Source of the DNA: Staphylococcus sp.
GTDB lineage: Bacteria; Bacteroidota; Bacteroidia; Bacteroidales; Muribaculaceae
Direction of reading: 5' to 3'
Length of the DNA: 64,000 nucleotides
Assembly (NCBI GenBank): GCA_023665865.1
Contig: JAMPDC010000001.1
Location: 211,694 to 275,693 of the forward strand
The notes under the pieces were generated by a model. That model saw nothing but the letters and a program-made list of their open reading frames with translations, made no database searches and was not told where the DNA came from. The position numbers were made by a program, and so were the translations under genes. How positions within the stretch are numbered: the first letter of the stretch is position 1; each line of letters begins with the position of its first letter. Shown here in pieces: positions 9,399 to 17,994 of this stretch.

Positions 9399-9668
9399 TC
9401 ACACTTCCATCATGTATTCACCGGCATTGCCACACCATTTTATGACAAAGGTGTTGCCGGTCTTTTCCGCATGAAAATGGATCGAGTCCTTACCTTTAGG
9501 CAGATTTGCCGCATCGGTCTCAAAGATTTTGGACTTTCCACCATGATTACATACCACTACCAAGCGGTTGAAATCAGATGAATTGCCATATCTCACACGA
9601 TATTTGCTCGAAGGTTCACGTGTAGTTGTGTCAAAATTCAGGTTTCTTGTGACTGTCTTTATTTTCAT
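9399..9668 (-). CDS. hypothetical small protein
   Basis: Not recognised. From the ATG at 9668 the product is 89 aa, beginning MKIKTVTRNLNFDTTTREP. It is soluble, with no signal peptide or membrane segment, and alternates short beta-like stretches (YRVRYG, RLVVVCN, KSKIFETD, FVIKWCG). A longer reading from 9707 exists, but the -7 box at 9722-9729 would leave it only about 7 bases of leader, so 9668 is preferred. It lies alone between ppdK and the fructan locus. Confidence 0.5.
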   Translation of the reverse strand: MKIKTVTRNLNFDTTTREPSSKYRVRYGNSSDFNRLVVVCNHGGKSKIFETDAANLPKGKDSIHFHAEKTGNTFVIKWCGNAGEYMMEV

Positions 9669-9721
9669 ATCTAATCTATTTATTGAATTGTCTTGTCTGA
9701 TATTCACATGGAGATATGCTG

Positions 9722-9729
9722 CAAAGATA
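9722..9729 (-). promoter_or_regulatory. -7 promoter box (TATCTTTG) for the small gene at 9399-9668
   Basis: Exact TAnnTTTG match on the minus strand. The predicted start near 9714 gives a 46-base leader to the ATG at 9668. Confidence 0.5.
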
Positions 9730-9805
9730 ACAATTATTAATCTAAAAACTTCTATGGTTCAGGTGGCAATAGCATTATATTTAGAGGGTGTAGGATATGG
9801 TCACC

Positions 9806-9828
9806 TGCTGCCGTTATCAACGGCAGCA
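9806..9828. repeat. perfect short hairpin
   Basis: tgctgccgtt (9806-9815) and aacggcagca (9819-9828) form a perfect 10-bp stem with a 3-base loop. There is no U run on either side. It may be a processing or bidirectional termination signal between susD and the small gene. Confidence 0.4.
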
Positions 9829-9848
9829 TAAAGTTCAATTCATATACG

Positions 9849-9887
9849 AAAACAGCCCCCGGATGTAATCAATACTCTCCGAGGGCT
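9849..9887 (-). terminator. terminator after the susCD operon
   Basis: On the minus strand AAGCCCTCGGA pairs with TCCGGGGGCT (arms 9879-9887 and 9854-9862, one mismatch), followed by GTTTTCG. It sits about 45 bases after the susD stop codon. Confidence 0.6.
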
Positions 9888-9933
9888 TGCCTATTACAAT
9901 CTTTTACCTATAAATTTCCAACCTGTTTCCGGA

Positions 9934-11670
9934 TCAGTTATACCCCTTGTTCTGTACGTAAAGACCGGGTACGTAATAGAGCTGATTGTAGGGTATGGGA
10001 TAAAATTCATTCTTTCCGGCCGTATAGTGGGCATCCTGGTAATATTGGCCATACTTAACGCCATTGTAGCTTGAATTCTTCTCTTTTTCAAAATAAGCGT
10101 TCAATACGGTTGAAGCCACGCCCCACCGGCGCAAGTCGAAATAACGGCTGCTCTCCATAGCCATTTCAAGACGGCGCTCCCAACGAAGACGGGTGCGGGC
10201 CTTATCCTTATCACTGAAATCAGCTGATGGATAGAGTGCAATCTCGCAATAATCCTTGGCATAGCCGATATGCTTGTCGATAGAATTAGCGGCACGCTGG
10301 CGGATGTCATTGATGATCTCGCGGGCATCCTCAAGCTGACCAAGCTCGATAAGAGCCTCGGCACGCATCAGCATCACGTCGGTATAGCGGAATACATAGT
10401 CGTTCATTGCAAAAGCCTGCCACGAGCCATCGAATGTTTCACCGGCACTACGTTGAGGGACATCCTTCAGCGATGTATAGAACCCGTATGTGTTCGGGGT
10501 ACGGGAATTCTCGGTGGTCATCATATACTCTGCCTCATATTTGTATGGGAATGTCGGCATACCTACAGTATGGAATAAGCGCGGATCCCATTTTTGACCG
10601 CTTGCGACACCATTTACCGGATATTCGTCGGTCTTATCATAGTCACCGAACATCGGAAGGCCATTTCTGGTCTTGTAGGCATTGACAAGGTCTTGCGACG
10701 GTTTGTGGAAGTCCCAACCGCATGACCACATGCCCCAGCAACCGTTGAGCACATTTGACCAGTTGGCACGGCCGAAGCGCGTGTTATCCTCAGTGTATTG
10801 CGAAGTCTGCACGGCAAACACAGACTCTGAACTGTTCTTGTATTCAGGCAGGAAGATATCACCGAAATCGGCGAGATAATCATAGCGGGAGTTCTTGACT
10901 ACCTCTGTATACTCAACAACCTTCTTCATATATTCCTCATTAATGAAGCCCACACCATTGGTAGCTTCATAGCCATCACCCCACGCGAGTGTCAGATAGC
11001 ATTTGGCAAGATAGGCGGCAGCGGCGATACGGTTGGCTCGGCCTCCGCCATCCTCAACTTCAGCCGGAAGTGCATCATAGGCCAGCTCAAATTCATGGAT
11101 CACCTTCTCAAACAGCTGTTCGTAAGTGTACTGGTTGTTGGGCGTCTGTTCATGAGTGCTGTTTTTGAACACCTCCTCGTCAATCCAAGGGATCTGACGG
11201 AACATCGTGAGCAATTTGAAATAGCTGTGACCACGCAAGAAGTGGACCTCACCTACTCGCTGTGCCGATGTTTTCTCGCCCAGGACATCGACGCCGGACT
11301 GTTCGAGAGCGACCAAGGCTCTGTTGCAGCGGGATATGTTGCAGTATAGGCGATACCACAGCTCGTCAAGCTCGCCGGGAGTCGAAGTCAATGTTGACCA
11401 TATTTCCATCGGATGATAGCCGGTATCAGTGGTACCGCCTCCACCTTTGAGACAGTCATCAGAACTCAGGTCACCATATGGCCATAGATTGAATGGATAG
11501 CTGTACCAGCAGTCACCAAGGGAGGCGTATGCCGCGTTTACCATCTTTTCGGGTTGAGAATAGGCAAGATCCCCGTCCACTACCCCTGTCGGTGGCACGT
11601 CGATAAAATCATCACATGCAGTCGCTCCCATTGCAATAAGGGATAAAAGAAATATTTTGATAGATTTCAT
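9934..11670 (-). CDS. SusD/RagB-family surface glycan-binding lipoprotein (fructan locus)
   Basis: A 578-aa lipoprotein. The signal MKSIKIFLLSLIAMGATAC ends in a lipobox with C19, followed by acidic DDFID, typical of surface-exposed Bacteroidales lipoproteins. The SusD TPR scaffold is visible (YRLYCNISRCNRAL, VGEVHFLRGHSYFKLL, AAAYLAKCYLTLAWGDGYEA). The C-terminal part has the family pattern YRYTDVMLMRAEALIELGQ...INDIRQRA and RWERRLEMAMESSRYFDLRRWG. It starts 18 bases after the partner susC-like gene. The family binds oligosaccharides and closes over the SusC pore. Here the ligand is inferred to be fructan from the GH32, fructokinase and BT1754-like sensor nearby. Confidence 0.95.
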   Translation of the reverse strand: MKSIKIFLLSLIAMGATACDDFIDVPPTGVVDGDLAYSQPEKMVNAAYASLGDCWYSYPFNLWPYGDLSSDDCLKGGGGTTDTGYHPMEIWSTLTSTPGELDELWYRLYCNISRCNRALVALEQSGVDVLGEKTSAQRVGEVHFLRGHSYFKLLTMFRQIPWIDEEVFKNSTHEQTPNNQYTYEQLFEKVIHEFELAYDALPAEVEDGGGRANRIAAAAYLAKCYLTLAWGDGYEATNGVGFINEEYMKKVVEYTEVVKNSRYDYLADFGDIFLPEYKNSSESVFAVQTSQYTEDNTRFGRANWSNVLNGCWGMWSCGWDFHKPSQDLVNAYKTRNGLPMFGDYDKTDEYPVNGVASGQKWDPRLFHTVGMPTFPYKYEAEYMMTTENSRTPNTYGFYTSLKDVPQRSAGETFDGSWQAFAMNDYVFRYTDVMLMRAEALIELGQLEDAREIINDIRQRAANSIDKHIGYAKDYCEIALYPSADFSDKDKARTRLRWERRLEMAMESSRYFDLRRWGVASTVLNAYFEKEKNSSYNGVKYGQYYQDAHYTAGKNEFYPIPYNQLYYVPGLYVQNKGYN

Positions 11671-11688
11671 GATTTTGGATTTTTAGAG

Positions 11689-14600
11689 TTAGAAATCAAC
11701 CTGTACACCGAATGATACCGATGTTGGAATCGGGTATGCCCAGTTTGGGTTTTCGGGATCTGTACATGTAAGGCTGCTGCTTTTGATTGTGAGGAGATTC
11801 TGTCCCGAAACATAAACACGGGCTCTGCTCATGCGCAGTTTGGACAGTATTTTTGAAGAGAGATTGTATCCGATTTGCAGTGTGCGGAGTTTAGCATACG
11901 AACCATTCTCGACAAAGTATGATGACGTACGGCCTTCGTCGCCCTTATTGTTGGTGGTGAGCATCGGGATCGTAGACGACGTATTGACATCCGGCAACCA
12001 GCCGTCAAGGACACGGATACCCTTGTTGCTACCGGCATCGGTAACACTCCAGAAGTCATTCTGGAACTTCTGGTTGTTGTAGACATCCTGCCCGAGCACT
12101 CCCTGCCAGAACATCTGCAAATCGAAGTTCTTATACGTCAGCTCCACGTTGAGTCCGAACGATAAATCCGGCACCGGATTGAAAATCCAGGTCTGGTCGT
12201 CGGGAGTAATCTTGCCATCATTGTTTAAGTCAGCATATCTCATACCTCCGACGCGGGCATTATCCTGACCGTAGGCAAGCACTTCCTCCTCCGACTGGAA
12301 CAGTCCGTCAAACACATAGCCTACGATTGAGCCATAAGGACGTTTCGCATCCACAAGATTCTCGGTAGTTGTGTGAGCGTATGAGCCTGTAGTGGTGGAG
12401 GGCAGATAAGTGACCTTGTTGCGGAAAAAGTCAAGATTCAGAGACGCCCTGTATCCAAGACCGCAGGCGAGTTCATCGCGCCATCCGATCTGAAATTCCA
12501 TACCCCAGTTGCGGAGCGATGGTCCGTTGAGCCATGAAGCGCCACCTTCACCCATTGAGCCAAGATAAGCTGGAGTGATAAGCATATCCTTCACATCCTT
12601 GATATAGGCATCAAATGAACCTGTCAACCGGTTTCTGAACAAACCAAAATCAAGACCGGCATTATACTGGATCGTTGTCTCCCATTTCAAATTGGGATTC
12701 GCAGTCTGACTCGCATAGTATCCCGAGGGGAAAATACCGCTCTGCTGGAGAAGCAGGTCGTAGGCGGTTGAGGTCACACGGTCATTACCATAGTCTGCGA
12801 CATACAGGGCATAGCGGGCCGTATTTGAAATAGCCTGGTTACCGGTCTTACCCCATGAAAGTCTGATTTTCAAATCATCCAGCCAATTCTTCTTGATATT
12901 CTCGGAAATACGGTAACCTAACGTAGCAGCCGGGAATGTGCCATAACGGTTATTGCTTCCGAAACGTGACGATCCGTCGTGGCGGAGTGTGAATGAAGCG
13001 AGAAGGAGATTTCTCCAATTATAGTCGACTTTGCCGAAAAATGACATCAATGCGTACGATGACTTGTTTCCCGTTGAGCGTTCAACACCCGACGAAGCGT
13101 CCGGATACATGTAGTCAGGCGTTTCAATGTCATAATTCTCATTATAGCCTGAGAAATCTATACGGCTCTGACGGAACATTTCCATACCGGCAAGGACAGT
13201 GAAATTATGATCTTCTTTCAAAGTGAAGTTATAGTTGGCAGTATTGGTCCATGTCCACTTTGAATCATTGGCTTGGGAAAGAGTCGTGGAGTTGGTGTCA
13301 TTGTTCACGATGTCGCTATGGAATGTATAGTTGTAAGAGTGGATGAAAGCGGCATCATAATCCAGACCGAAATTGGATCGGAGCACAAGACCCTTGATCG
13401 GTTTGATGTCTATGTAGGCATTACCAAACAAGCGCCAGACCTTAAGCGCATTATCTTTGTTGAACGCAAGCTCGCGGAGAGGATTCTGACGGTCAGCCAT
13501 ACTACCCACAGGGCCTCCGTAGGTCACGCCGTCGGTTTCAAACACCGGTACAGACGAGGGCATCTTCAACGCATTTTCCAACGGTTGCATATCGACTTGA
13601 TCCGTATATGTCAGAGTGAAATTCTCACCGACAGACACGACGGGCGAGATATTGAACGACGAATTTACACGTGCCGAGATATTCTCAAAGTTGGTATATT
13701 TCAGAATACCCTCGTTTTTACGATAGCCTAATGAAAAGAGGACTGTGCTCTTCTCGGTCGCCGATGAGACAGATGCGTCATAGTTCTGGGAGAACCCCGT
13801 ACGCGAAATCTCGTCAAGCCAGTCAGTATCCGACATCAGCATCGTTCTCTTGGAATTGATGTAGCCGTCATAATAGCCATTGACCGTGTAGTTGTTATAT
13901 TTTCCTGTCGCAATATCATATACTGAAATCGGGTAACCTGACTGAGAGTTGAGATTGAGCCCATAGCTTGAGGCATAAGCAACCGGATCAAGGCCATCGT
14001 TAAGCGCCGCCTGAGCCATAGCGGTAGCATATTCAGGTGTGTTGAGCAATTTCATCTTTGACTGTGATGAGTAGAACTGAGCCGTCAGATTGGCCGAGAA
14101 ACTGACGTTTACTTTCTTGTCCTGTGATGCTTTGCCCTTTTTGGTGGTTATGATAATGACACCGTTCGCGGCACGGGAGCCGTAGATTGAAGCCGATGCT
14201 GCATCCTTAAGCACCTGCATGCTCTCGATATCGTTCATGTTGAGAGAGTTCAGAGTAGCTGTCGTCGGGACACCGTCAATGACAAACAGCGGATCCTGCG
14301 AAGCGTTAAACGATCCGATACCACGGATTCTCACAGAACCGGTGCCGCTCGGCGAACCGTTGGCTGTCACTGTCATGCCCGGCACCTTACCTTGCAGGGC
14401 ACGCATGGGATCTGTGTCGGCTGAGGTCTCGAAGTTTTTGGTCGATACCACCGACACCGAACCTGTAAGATCAGCTTTCTTCATCGTCTGGTAGCCGACC
14501 ACCACCACTTCATCCAGAAGTTCCGTGTCCTCATCGAGCAGAATCGTCATCCGGCTCTCCGCTTTCACGGTTTTAGATTTATATCCCACATAGGAGACGA

Positions 14601-14814
14601 TAAGATTGGAACCATCGGGTACCGTTATGACGAAATTTCCATCAATATCGGTAGCGACACCGGTCGTACCCTTCGAATCAGAAATAACGCTTGCGCCGAT
14701 CAGAGGTTCGTTATCGGCCGATGAAACAACGGTCCCATGCACAGTAAGGTTCTGCGCGTGTGCGACTATTACAGCCAGTAATAGAATTAAGGCACTGAGA
14801 ATTGCTTTTTTCAT
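11689..14814 (-). CDS. SusC/RagA-family TonB-linked outer membrane transporter (fructan locus)
   Basis: A 1041-aa outer-membrane protein. The signal peptide ends at AHAQ. A carboxypeptidase-D-like regulatory domain (VHGTVVSSADNEPLIGASV ... YVGYKSKTV) is followed by the TonB box region LLDEVVVVGYQTMKKADLTG. The plug contains LQGKVPGMTV, RIRGIGSFNASQDPLFVIDGVP and SASIYGSRAANGVIIITTKKG. The barrel ends with the strand VSFGVQVDF. It forms the pore through which oligosaccharides captured by the SusD partner enter the periplasm using TonB energy. Its promoter and a TGCA-N17-TGCA element lie in the 237-base gap after the sensor gene. Confidence 0.96.
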   Translation of the reverse strand: MKKAILSALILLLAVIVAHAQNLTVHGTVVSSADNEPLIGASVISDSKGTTGVATDIDGNFVITVPDGSNLIVSYVGYKSKTVKAESRMTILLDEDTELLDEVVVVGYQTMKKADLTGSVSVVSTKNFETSADTDPMRALQGKVPGMTVTANGSPSGTGSVRIRGIGSFNASQDPLFVIDGVPTTATLNSLNMNDIESMQVLKDAASASIYGSRAANGVIIITTKKGKASQDKKVNVSFSANLTAQFYSSQSKMKLLNTPEYATAMAQAALNDGLDPVAYASSYGLNLNSQSGYPISVYDIATGKYNNYTVNGYYDGYINSKRTMLMSDTDWLDEISRTGFSQNYDASVSSATEKSTVLFSLGYRKNEGILKYTNFENISARVNSSFNISPVVSVGENFTLTYTDQVDMQPLENALKMPSSVPVFETDGVTYGGPVGSMADRQNPLRELAFNKDNALKVWRLFGNAYIDIKPIKGLVLRSNFGLDYDAAFIHSYNYTFHSDIVNNDTNSTTLSQANDSKWTWTNTANYNFTLKEDHNFTVLAGMEMFRQSRIDFSGYNENYDIETPDYMYPDASSGVERSTGNKSSYALMSFFGKVDYNWRNLLLASFTLRHDGSSRFGSNNRYGTFPAATLGYRISENIKKNWLDDLKIRLSWGKTGNQAISNTARYALYVADYGNDRVTSTAYDLLLQQSGIFPSGYYASQTANPNLKWETTIQYNAGLDFGLFRNRLTGSFDAYIKDVKDMLITPAYLGSMGEGGASWLNGPSLRNWGMEFQIGWRDELACGLGYRASLNLDFFRNKVTYLPSTTTGSYAHTTTENLVDAKRPYGSIVGYVFDGLFQSEEEVLAYGQDNARVGGMRYADLNNDGKITPDDQTWIFNPVPDLSFGLNVELTYKNFDLQMFWQGVLGQDVYNNQKFQNDFWSVTDAGSNKGIRVLDGWLPDVNTSSTIPMLTTNNKGDEGRTSSYFVENGSYAKLRTLQIGYNLSSKILSKLRMSRARVYVSGQNLLTIKSSSLTCTDPENPNWAYPIPTSVSFGVQVDF

Positions 14815-14844
14815 GCTATTTAATTATTGGTTTTAATTCTGACG

Positions 14845-14852
14845 CAAAATTA
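14845..14852 (-). promoter_or_regulatory. -7 promoter box (TAATTTTG) of the susCD operon
   Basis: Exact TAnnTTTG match 31 bases upstream of the susC start codon. The putative activator element lies 35-85 bases further upstream. Confidence 0.55.
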
Positions 14853-14886
14853 TTGAAGATCAGCATAAGCGTGGTAGCACACTTGT

Positions 14887-14938
14887 TGCATTGACTATCA
14901 ATTTTTGGCCCATGCACAAAAATTCTTACTCATTGCAC
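14887..14938. promoter_or_regulatory. probable HTCS operator upstream of susC
   Basis: TGCA at 14913-14916 and TGCA at 14934-14937 start exactly 21 bases apart, with shared flank TTACTCATTGCAC. The block aligns closely with the one upstream of the GH32 gene (17886-17912). A third TGCA at 14887-14890 lies nearer the promoter, with 26-base spacing. Two half-sites two helical turns apart suit a dimeric AraC-type output domain such as that of the adjacent sensor. Confidence 0.55.
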
Positions 14939-15051
14939 ATTTTTTATCATATCCTCCACCCTCATACCAAAAACATAGCATCGGACACACCTCCTCTCTC
15001 CATAGTGCAGGTCCGATGCCATGAGCGCGGATTTTAGAATTATCCTTATTC

Positions 15052-17799
15052 CTAATCCTTGAATCCTAATCTTGATCTCATCTCCGATGGTGATTCATCA
15101 AACATTTCACGGAACACCCTTGTGAAATAGGCCGGAGCTGAAAATCCCACCTCATACGCGATCTCACTGATGGATTTATCCGTAGCCGAAAGCATCTCCC
15201 GGGCTTTGGTCAATCTCATCTTACGCAAAAGCTCAACCGGAGAATAGTTTGTCAGAGCCTTGATCTTACGATAGAACTGTGACCGTCCCAGACCCATCTT
15301 GGCCGCAAGTGTGTCGATATTCAGATCCGGATTGCCCATCTCCTCACTGACGAGCGAGACGAAACGACCGTAGAACTCATTGTCTATATCAAGTTGCGGG
15401 GCAGATGTGGCGACAGTCACCTTTTTCAGCTCTGGCTTGAGCGTATTGAGTTCTTCTTTGGAACCCCACAGATTCCTGACACGCTTACGGTTTTCAATCA
15501 GATTTCCGCAACGCATCCTGAGCATAATGCTGTTGAATGGCTTTGACAGATAGCCGTCCGCGCCGCTTTCATAGCCCTGGATACGCTGCTCATCCATACT
15601 GCATGCTGTCAGCATCAACACCGGAATATGGGAAGTCGTGATTTCATTCTTGATACGCCTGCAACACTCCAGCCCATCCATGACAGGCATCATGACGTCG
15701 CTGATGATCAGATCCGGGACATATTTTGACGCAAGCCTTATGCCTTCTTTACCATTCTGCGCCTCGATGATCCGATATTCGTCAGAAAGCAGCTCCCAGA
15801 TCATTTTTCTGATATCCTGATTATCATCAATGATAAGGAGCAATGGCTTGCCATCACTGTCCCCACTCGTTTCCAGCTCGATGTCACCAAGTTCGATATT
15901 GACATCGCTATCTGTGATGACCCTGGCCACATTTTCATCCACAGCACTGCTGACATGACGGATCGGCAGCCGCACCGTAAACTTACTTCCCTTCCCCAAC
16001 ACACTCTCGACATCTATGGAACCGCCATGAAGCTCGACAAATGCCTTGGCAAGCGAAAGCCCGATCCCTGAACCGTTAGGATGTATCTTATCCACCTGAT
16101 AAAAACGGTCAAATATATTCCCGAGATCCTCGACGGCTATCCCCTGGCCGGTATCTTCAACCGAGAAGGTCAGACTCGAGTCATCGCACATACACACAAA
16201 ATGGATCCTTCCATTGTCGGCGGTATATTTAAAGGCGTTTGACATCAGATTGAAAAACACGCGCTCGATTTTTTCAGCATCAATCGCCATTGTGACCGAC
16301 GGTTCAATCATGATATCGATCGTCAGCTTGATCTCCCGCTTACGGGCAATGGCTGTGAACGATTCTGTCCAGTCGCGTATAAGTTCAGCTATGCGGACTT
16401 CCGTAAGATTAACCTGCAACTTCCCGTTTTCATATTTTCTGAAATCAAGGATCTGATTGATCAGTCTGCGGAGTATCTTGACATTCTTGCTGGCAATCTT
16501 AATCAGCGCATGGTGCTGAGGAGTCAGATAGTCGGCTGCCTCAAGCTGCTCCACAGGTTCCGCTATGAGGGTCAGCGGAGTCCTGAGATCATGGGAGACG
16601 TTGGTAAAGAATACCAGCTTTGACTGCGTCGCTATGTTGAGCTGCTCATTCAGCTTCTTTTCTGTATCACGCTGCTGCGCAAGAAGTCTGTTTTGCTCCA
16701 CAAGGATTTTTTGGTGGCGCTTATGCTGCCAGAACGCCCTGAGAAGCATGAATATGAAACCAAACAGCAGTGCCACGATAGCTATCGCAGCATAAAACAG
16801 TGTTGTCTGCGCCGAATGTTTGTTCCAGTAGTCATCGACCTGCGACTTCAGCAATTTGATTTTTGAAGTCTCCTCCTTGAGCGATTCATTCTGAAGAAGC
16901 AGGATGTCGGCATTTGATTTGTCGACTGCCGATGCCAGAGGCAGGCGCACCTCTTTCATATACGGTTTTCCCTCCAATATGGCCAGAGCCGTGCGGATCA
17001 ATCCATATCCTTCAGTCGGATAGAGAAATGTAGCGTCAATTATCCCGTCGGCCACAGCCTTGATACCGATCTCAGGGGCCGCGTCGATACCTATGACTTT
17101 AACGGAAAGACCGTGGCTTTTGGCTACCTCCGACGCGGCTATGGCCATGCGGTCATTGTGCGCGAATATCAGATCGGTGTCAGGATGCAGTCTCAGCAAC
17201 GAATCGGTCACCGGAGCGGCATCCTCATAATTCCAGTTACCGTAACCGGAGCCGATTATGTCAAGATGCAATTCCTTTGATTCATCGACAAATCCGTTGT
17301 GTCGCTCAATGGCCGGGGTGGAGCCTGTCAGACCATATATCTCGATAATTTTACCATTGTCACCCACAAGATTATGGGCATATCGGGCTGCGGCCTTACC
17401 TATGCCATAGTTGTCCACACCCCGCATGGCCGTGTAGGTGTCGCCATTGATATTTCTGTCAAACACTATGACCGGCGTGCCGGAATCGTAGACTTCCTTG
17501 ATAACCGGCGTTATGGCATCAGCCTCATTAGGGGCGGCGATGATGATGTCAAATCCATTTTCTACAAAGTAACGGATATCTTCAATCTGCTTTTCATTAC
17601 TGTCGTCAGCCGAGCGAATCTCCACTTCGGCTTCAGGATGGAACATTATTTCACGATAGATCTCATCGTTCATTTTCTTGCGCCAGTCATCCTGGCTGCA
17701 CTGTGAGATTCCGATGCGATAATGCCGTTCCTCACGACAGCCATATAACGGCAGCATAAGGAGCAAAACCATAAGACAGAGTGTCACCTTATTGTTCAT
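15052..17799 (-). CDS. hybrid two-component system sensor/regulator with periplasmic-binding-protein sensor domain (BT1754-like fructose sensor)
   Basis: A 915-aa inner-membrane one-protein signalling system. The signal/anchor MNNKVTLCLMVLLLMLPLYGC is followed by a periplasmic LacI/ribose-binding-type domain (about residues 28-310; RIGISQCSQDDWRKKMNDE, VIVFDRNINGDTYTAMRGVDN, TDLIFAHNDRMAIAASEVAK). A membrane helix lies near 335-355. Then come HisKA with H403 (NVSHDLRTPL), HATPase, a receiver domain with phospho-acceptor D701 (IISDVMMPVMDG) and a C-terminal AraC HTH. Most HTCS proteins use beta-propeller sensors; the PBP type is the class known in BT1754, which binds fructose. The start at 17799 was chosen because the -7 box at 17831-17838 lies inside the longer reading frame (to 17865). 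Confidence 0.93.
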   Translation of the reverse strand: MNNKVTLCLMVLLLMLPLYGCREERHYRIGISQCSQDDWRKKMNDEIYREIMFHPEAEVEIRSADDSNEKQIEDIRYFVENGFDIIIAAPNEADAITPVIKEVYDSGTPVIVFDRNINGDTYTAMRGVDNYGIGKAAARYAHNLVGDNGKIIEIYGLTGSTPAIERHNGFVDESKELHLDIIGSGYGNWNYEDAAPVTDSLLRLHPDTDLIFAHNDRMAIAASEVAKSHGLSVKVIGIDAAPEIGIKAVADGIIDATFLYPTEGYGLIRTALAILEGKPYMKEVRLPLASAVDKSNADILLLQNESLKEETSKIKLLKSQVDDYWNKHSAQTTLFYAAIAIVALLFGFIFMLLRAFWQHKRHQKILVEQNRLLAQQRDTEKKLNEQLNIATQSKLVFFTNVSHDLRTPLTLIAEPVEQLEAADYLTPQHHALIKIASKNVKILRRLINQILDFRKYENGKLQVNLTEVRIAELIRDWTESFTAIARKREIKLTIDIMIEPSVTMAIDAEKIERVFFNLMSNAFKYTADNGRIHFVCMCDDSSLTFSVEDTGQGIAVEDLGNIFDRFYQVDKIHPNGSGIGLSLAKAFVELHGGSIDVESVLGKGSKFTVRLPIRHVSSAVDENVARVITDSDVNIELGDIELETSGDSDGKPLLLIIDDNQDIRKMIWELLSDEYRIIEAQNGKEGIRLASKYVPDLIISDVMMPVMDGLECCRRIKNEITTSHIPVLMLTACSMDEQRIQGYESGADGYLSKPFNSIMLRMRCGNLIENRKRVRNLWGSKEELNTLKPELKKVTVATSAPQLDIDNEFYGRFVSLVSEEMGNPDLNIDTLAAKMGLGRSQFYRKIKALTNYSPVELLRKMRLTKAREMLSATDKSISEIAYEVGFSAPAYFTRVFREMFDESPSEMRSRLGFKD

Positions 17800-17830
17800 A
17801 TCCTTTAAAGATTTCTTCCCTAAATTTTCG

Positions 17831-17838
17831 CAAAGATA
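17831..17838 (-). promoter_or_regulatory. -7 promoter box (TATCTTTG) for the sensor gene
   Basis: Exact TAnnTTTG on the minus strand, 32 bases before the chosen ATG at 17799. It fixes the start choice. Confidence 0.5.
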
Positions 17839-17885
17839 AATATAATCTAATGAAAAACAGTGCATTTACTATGATTTTTTGTGCG

Positions 17886-17912
17886 ATGCAACATATTTGC
17901 TACTCAATGCAC
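17886..17912. promoter_or_regulatory. probable HTCS operator upstream of the GH32 operon
   Basis: ATGCA at 17886-17890 and TGCAC at 17908-17912, with TGCA to TGCA spacing of exactly 21 bases and flank CTACTCAATGCAC. It matches the susC-side element in spacing and flanks and sits just upstream of the expected -33 region of the GH32 promoter, the position for an activator. Confidence 0.6.
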
Positions 17913-17944
17913 GATTTTTAATAGTGCCTATCTGCATTAAATCG

Positions 17945-17952
17945 TATTTTTG
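17945..17952 (+). promoter_or_regulatory. -7 promoter box (TATTTTTG) of the GH32-MFS-fructokinase operon
   Basis: TAnnTTTG match 42 bases before the GH32 ATG, 33 bases after the operator. No good -33 TTG is seen, which suits an activator-dependent promoter. Confidence 0.5.
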
Positions 17953-17994
17953 CGTCATAAATCTCTACCGACAAACAAAACACCTTAAATTAAT

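Noticed and set aside
9730-9890. tRNA or small RNA gene between the small gene and susD
   Set aside because: Only two simple hairpins are present; no cloverleaf and no own promoter.
17800-17865. Longer start of the HTCS gene at 17865
   Set aside because: It lies upstream of the exact -7 box at 17831-17838 and hides the signal peptide; 17799 is preferred.
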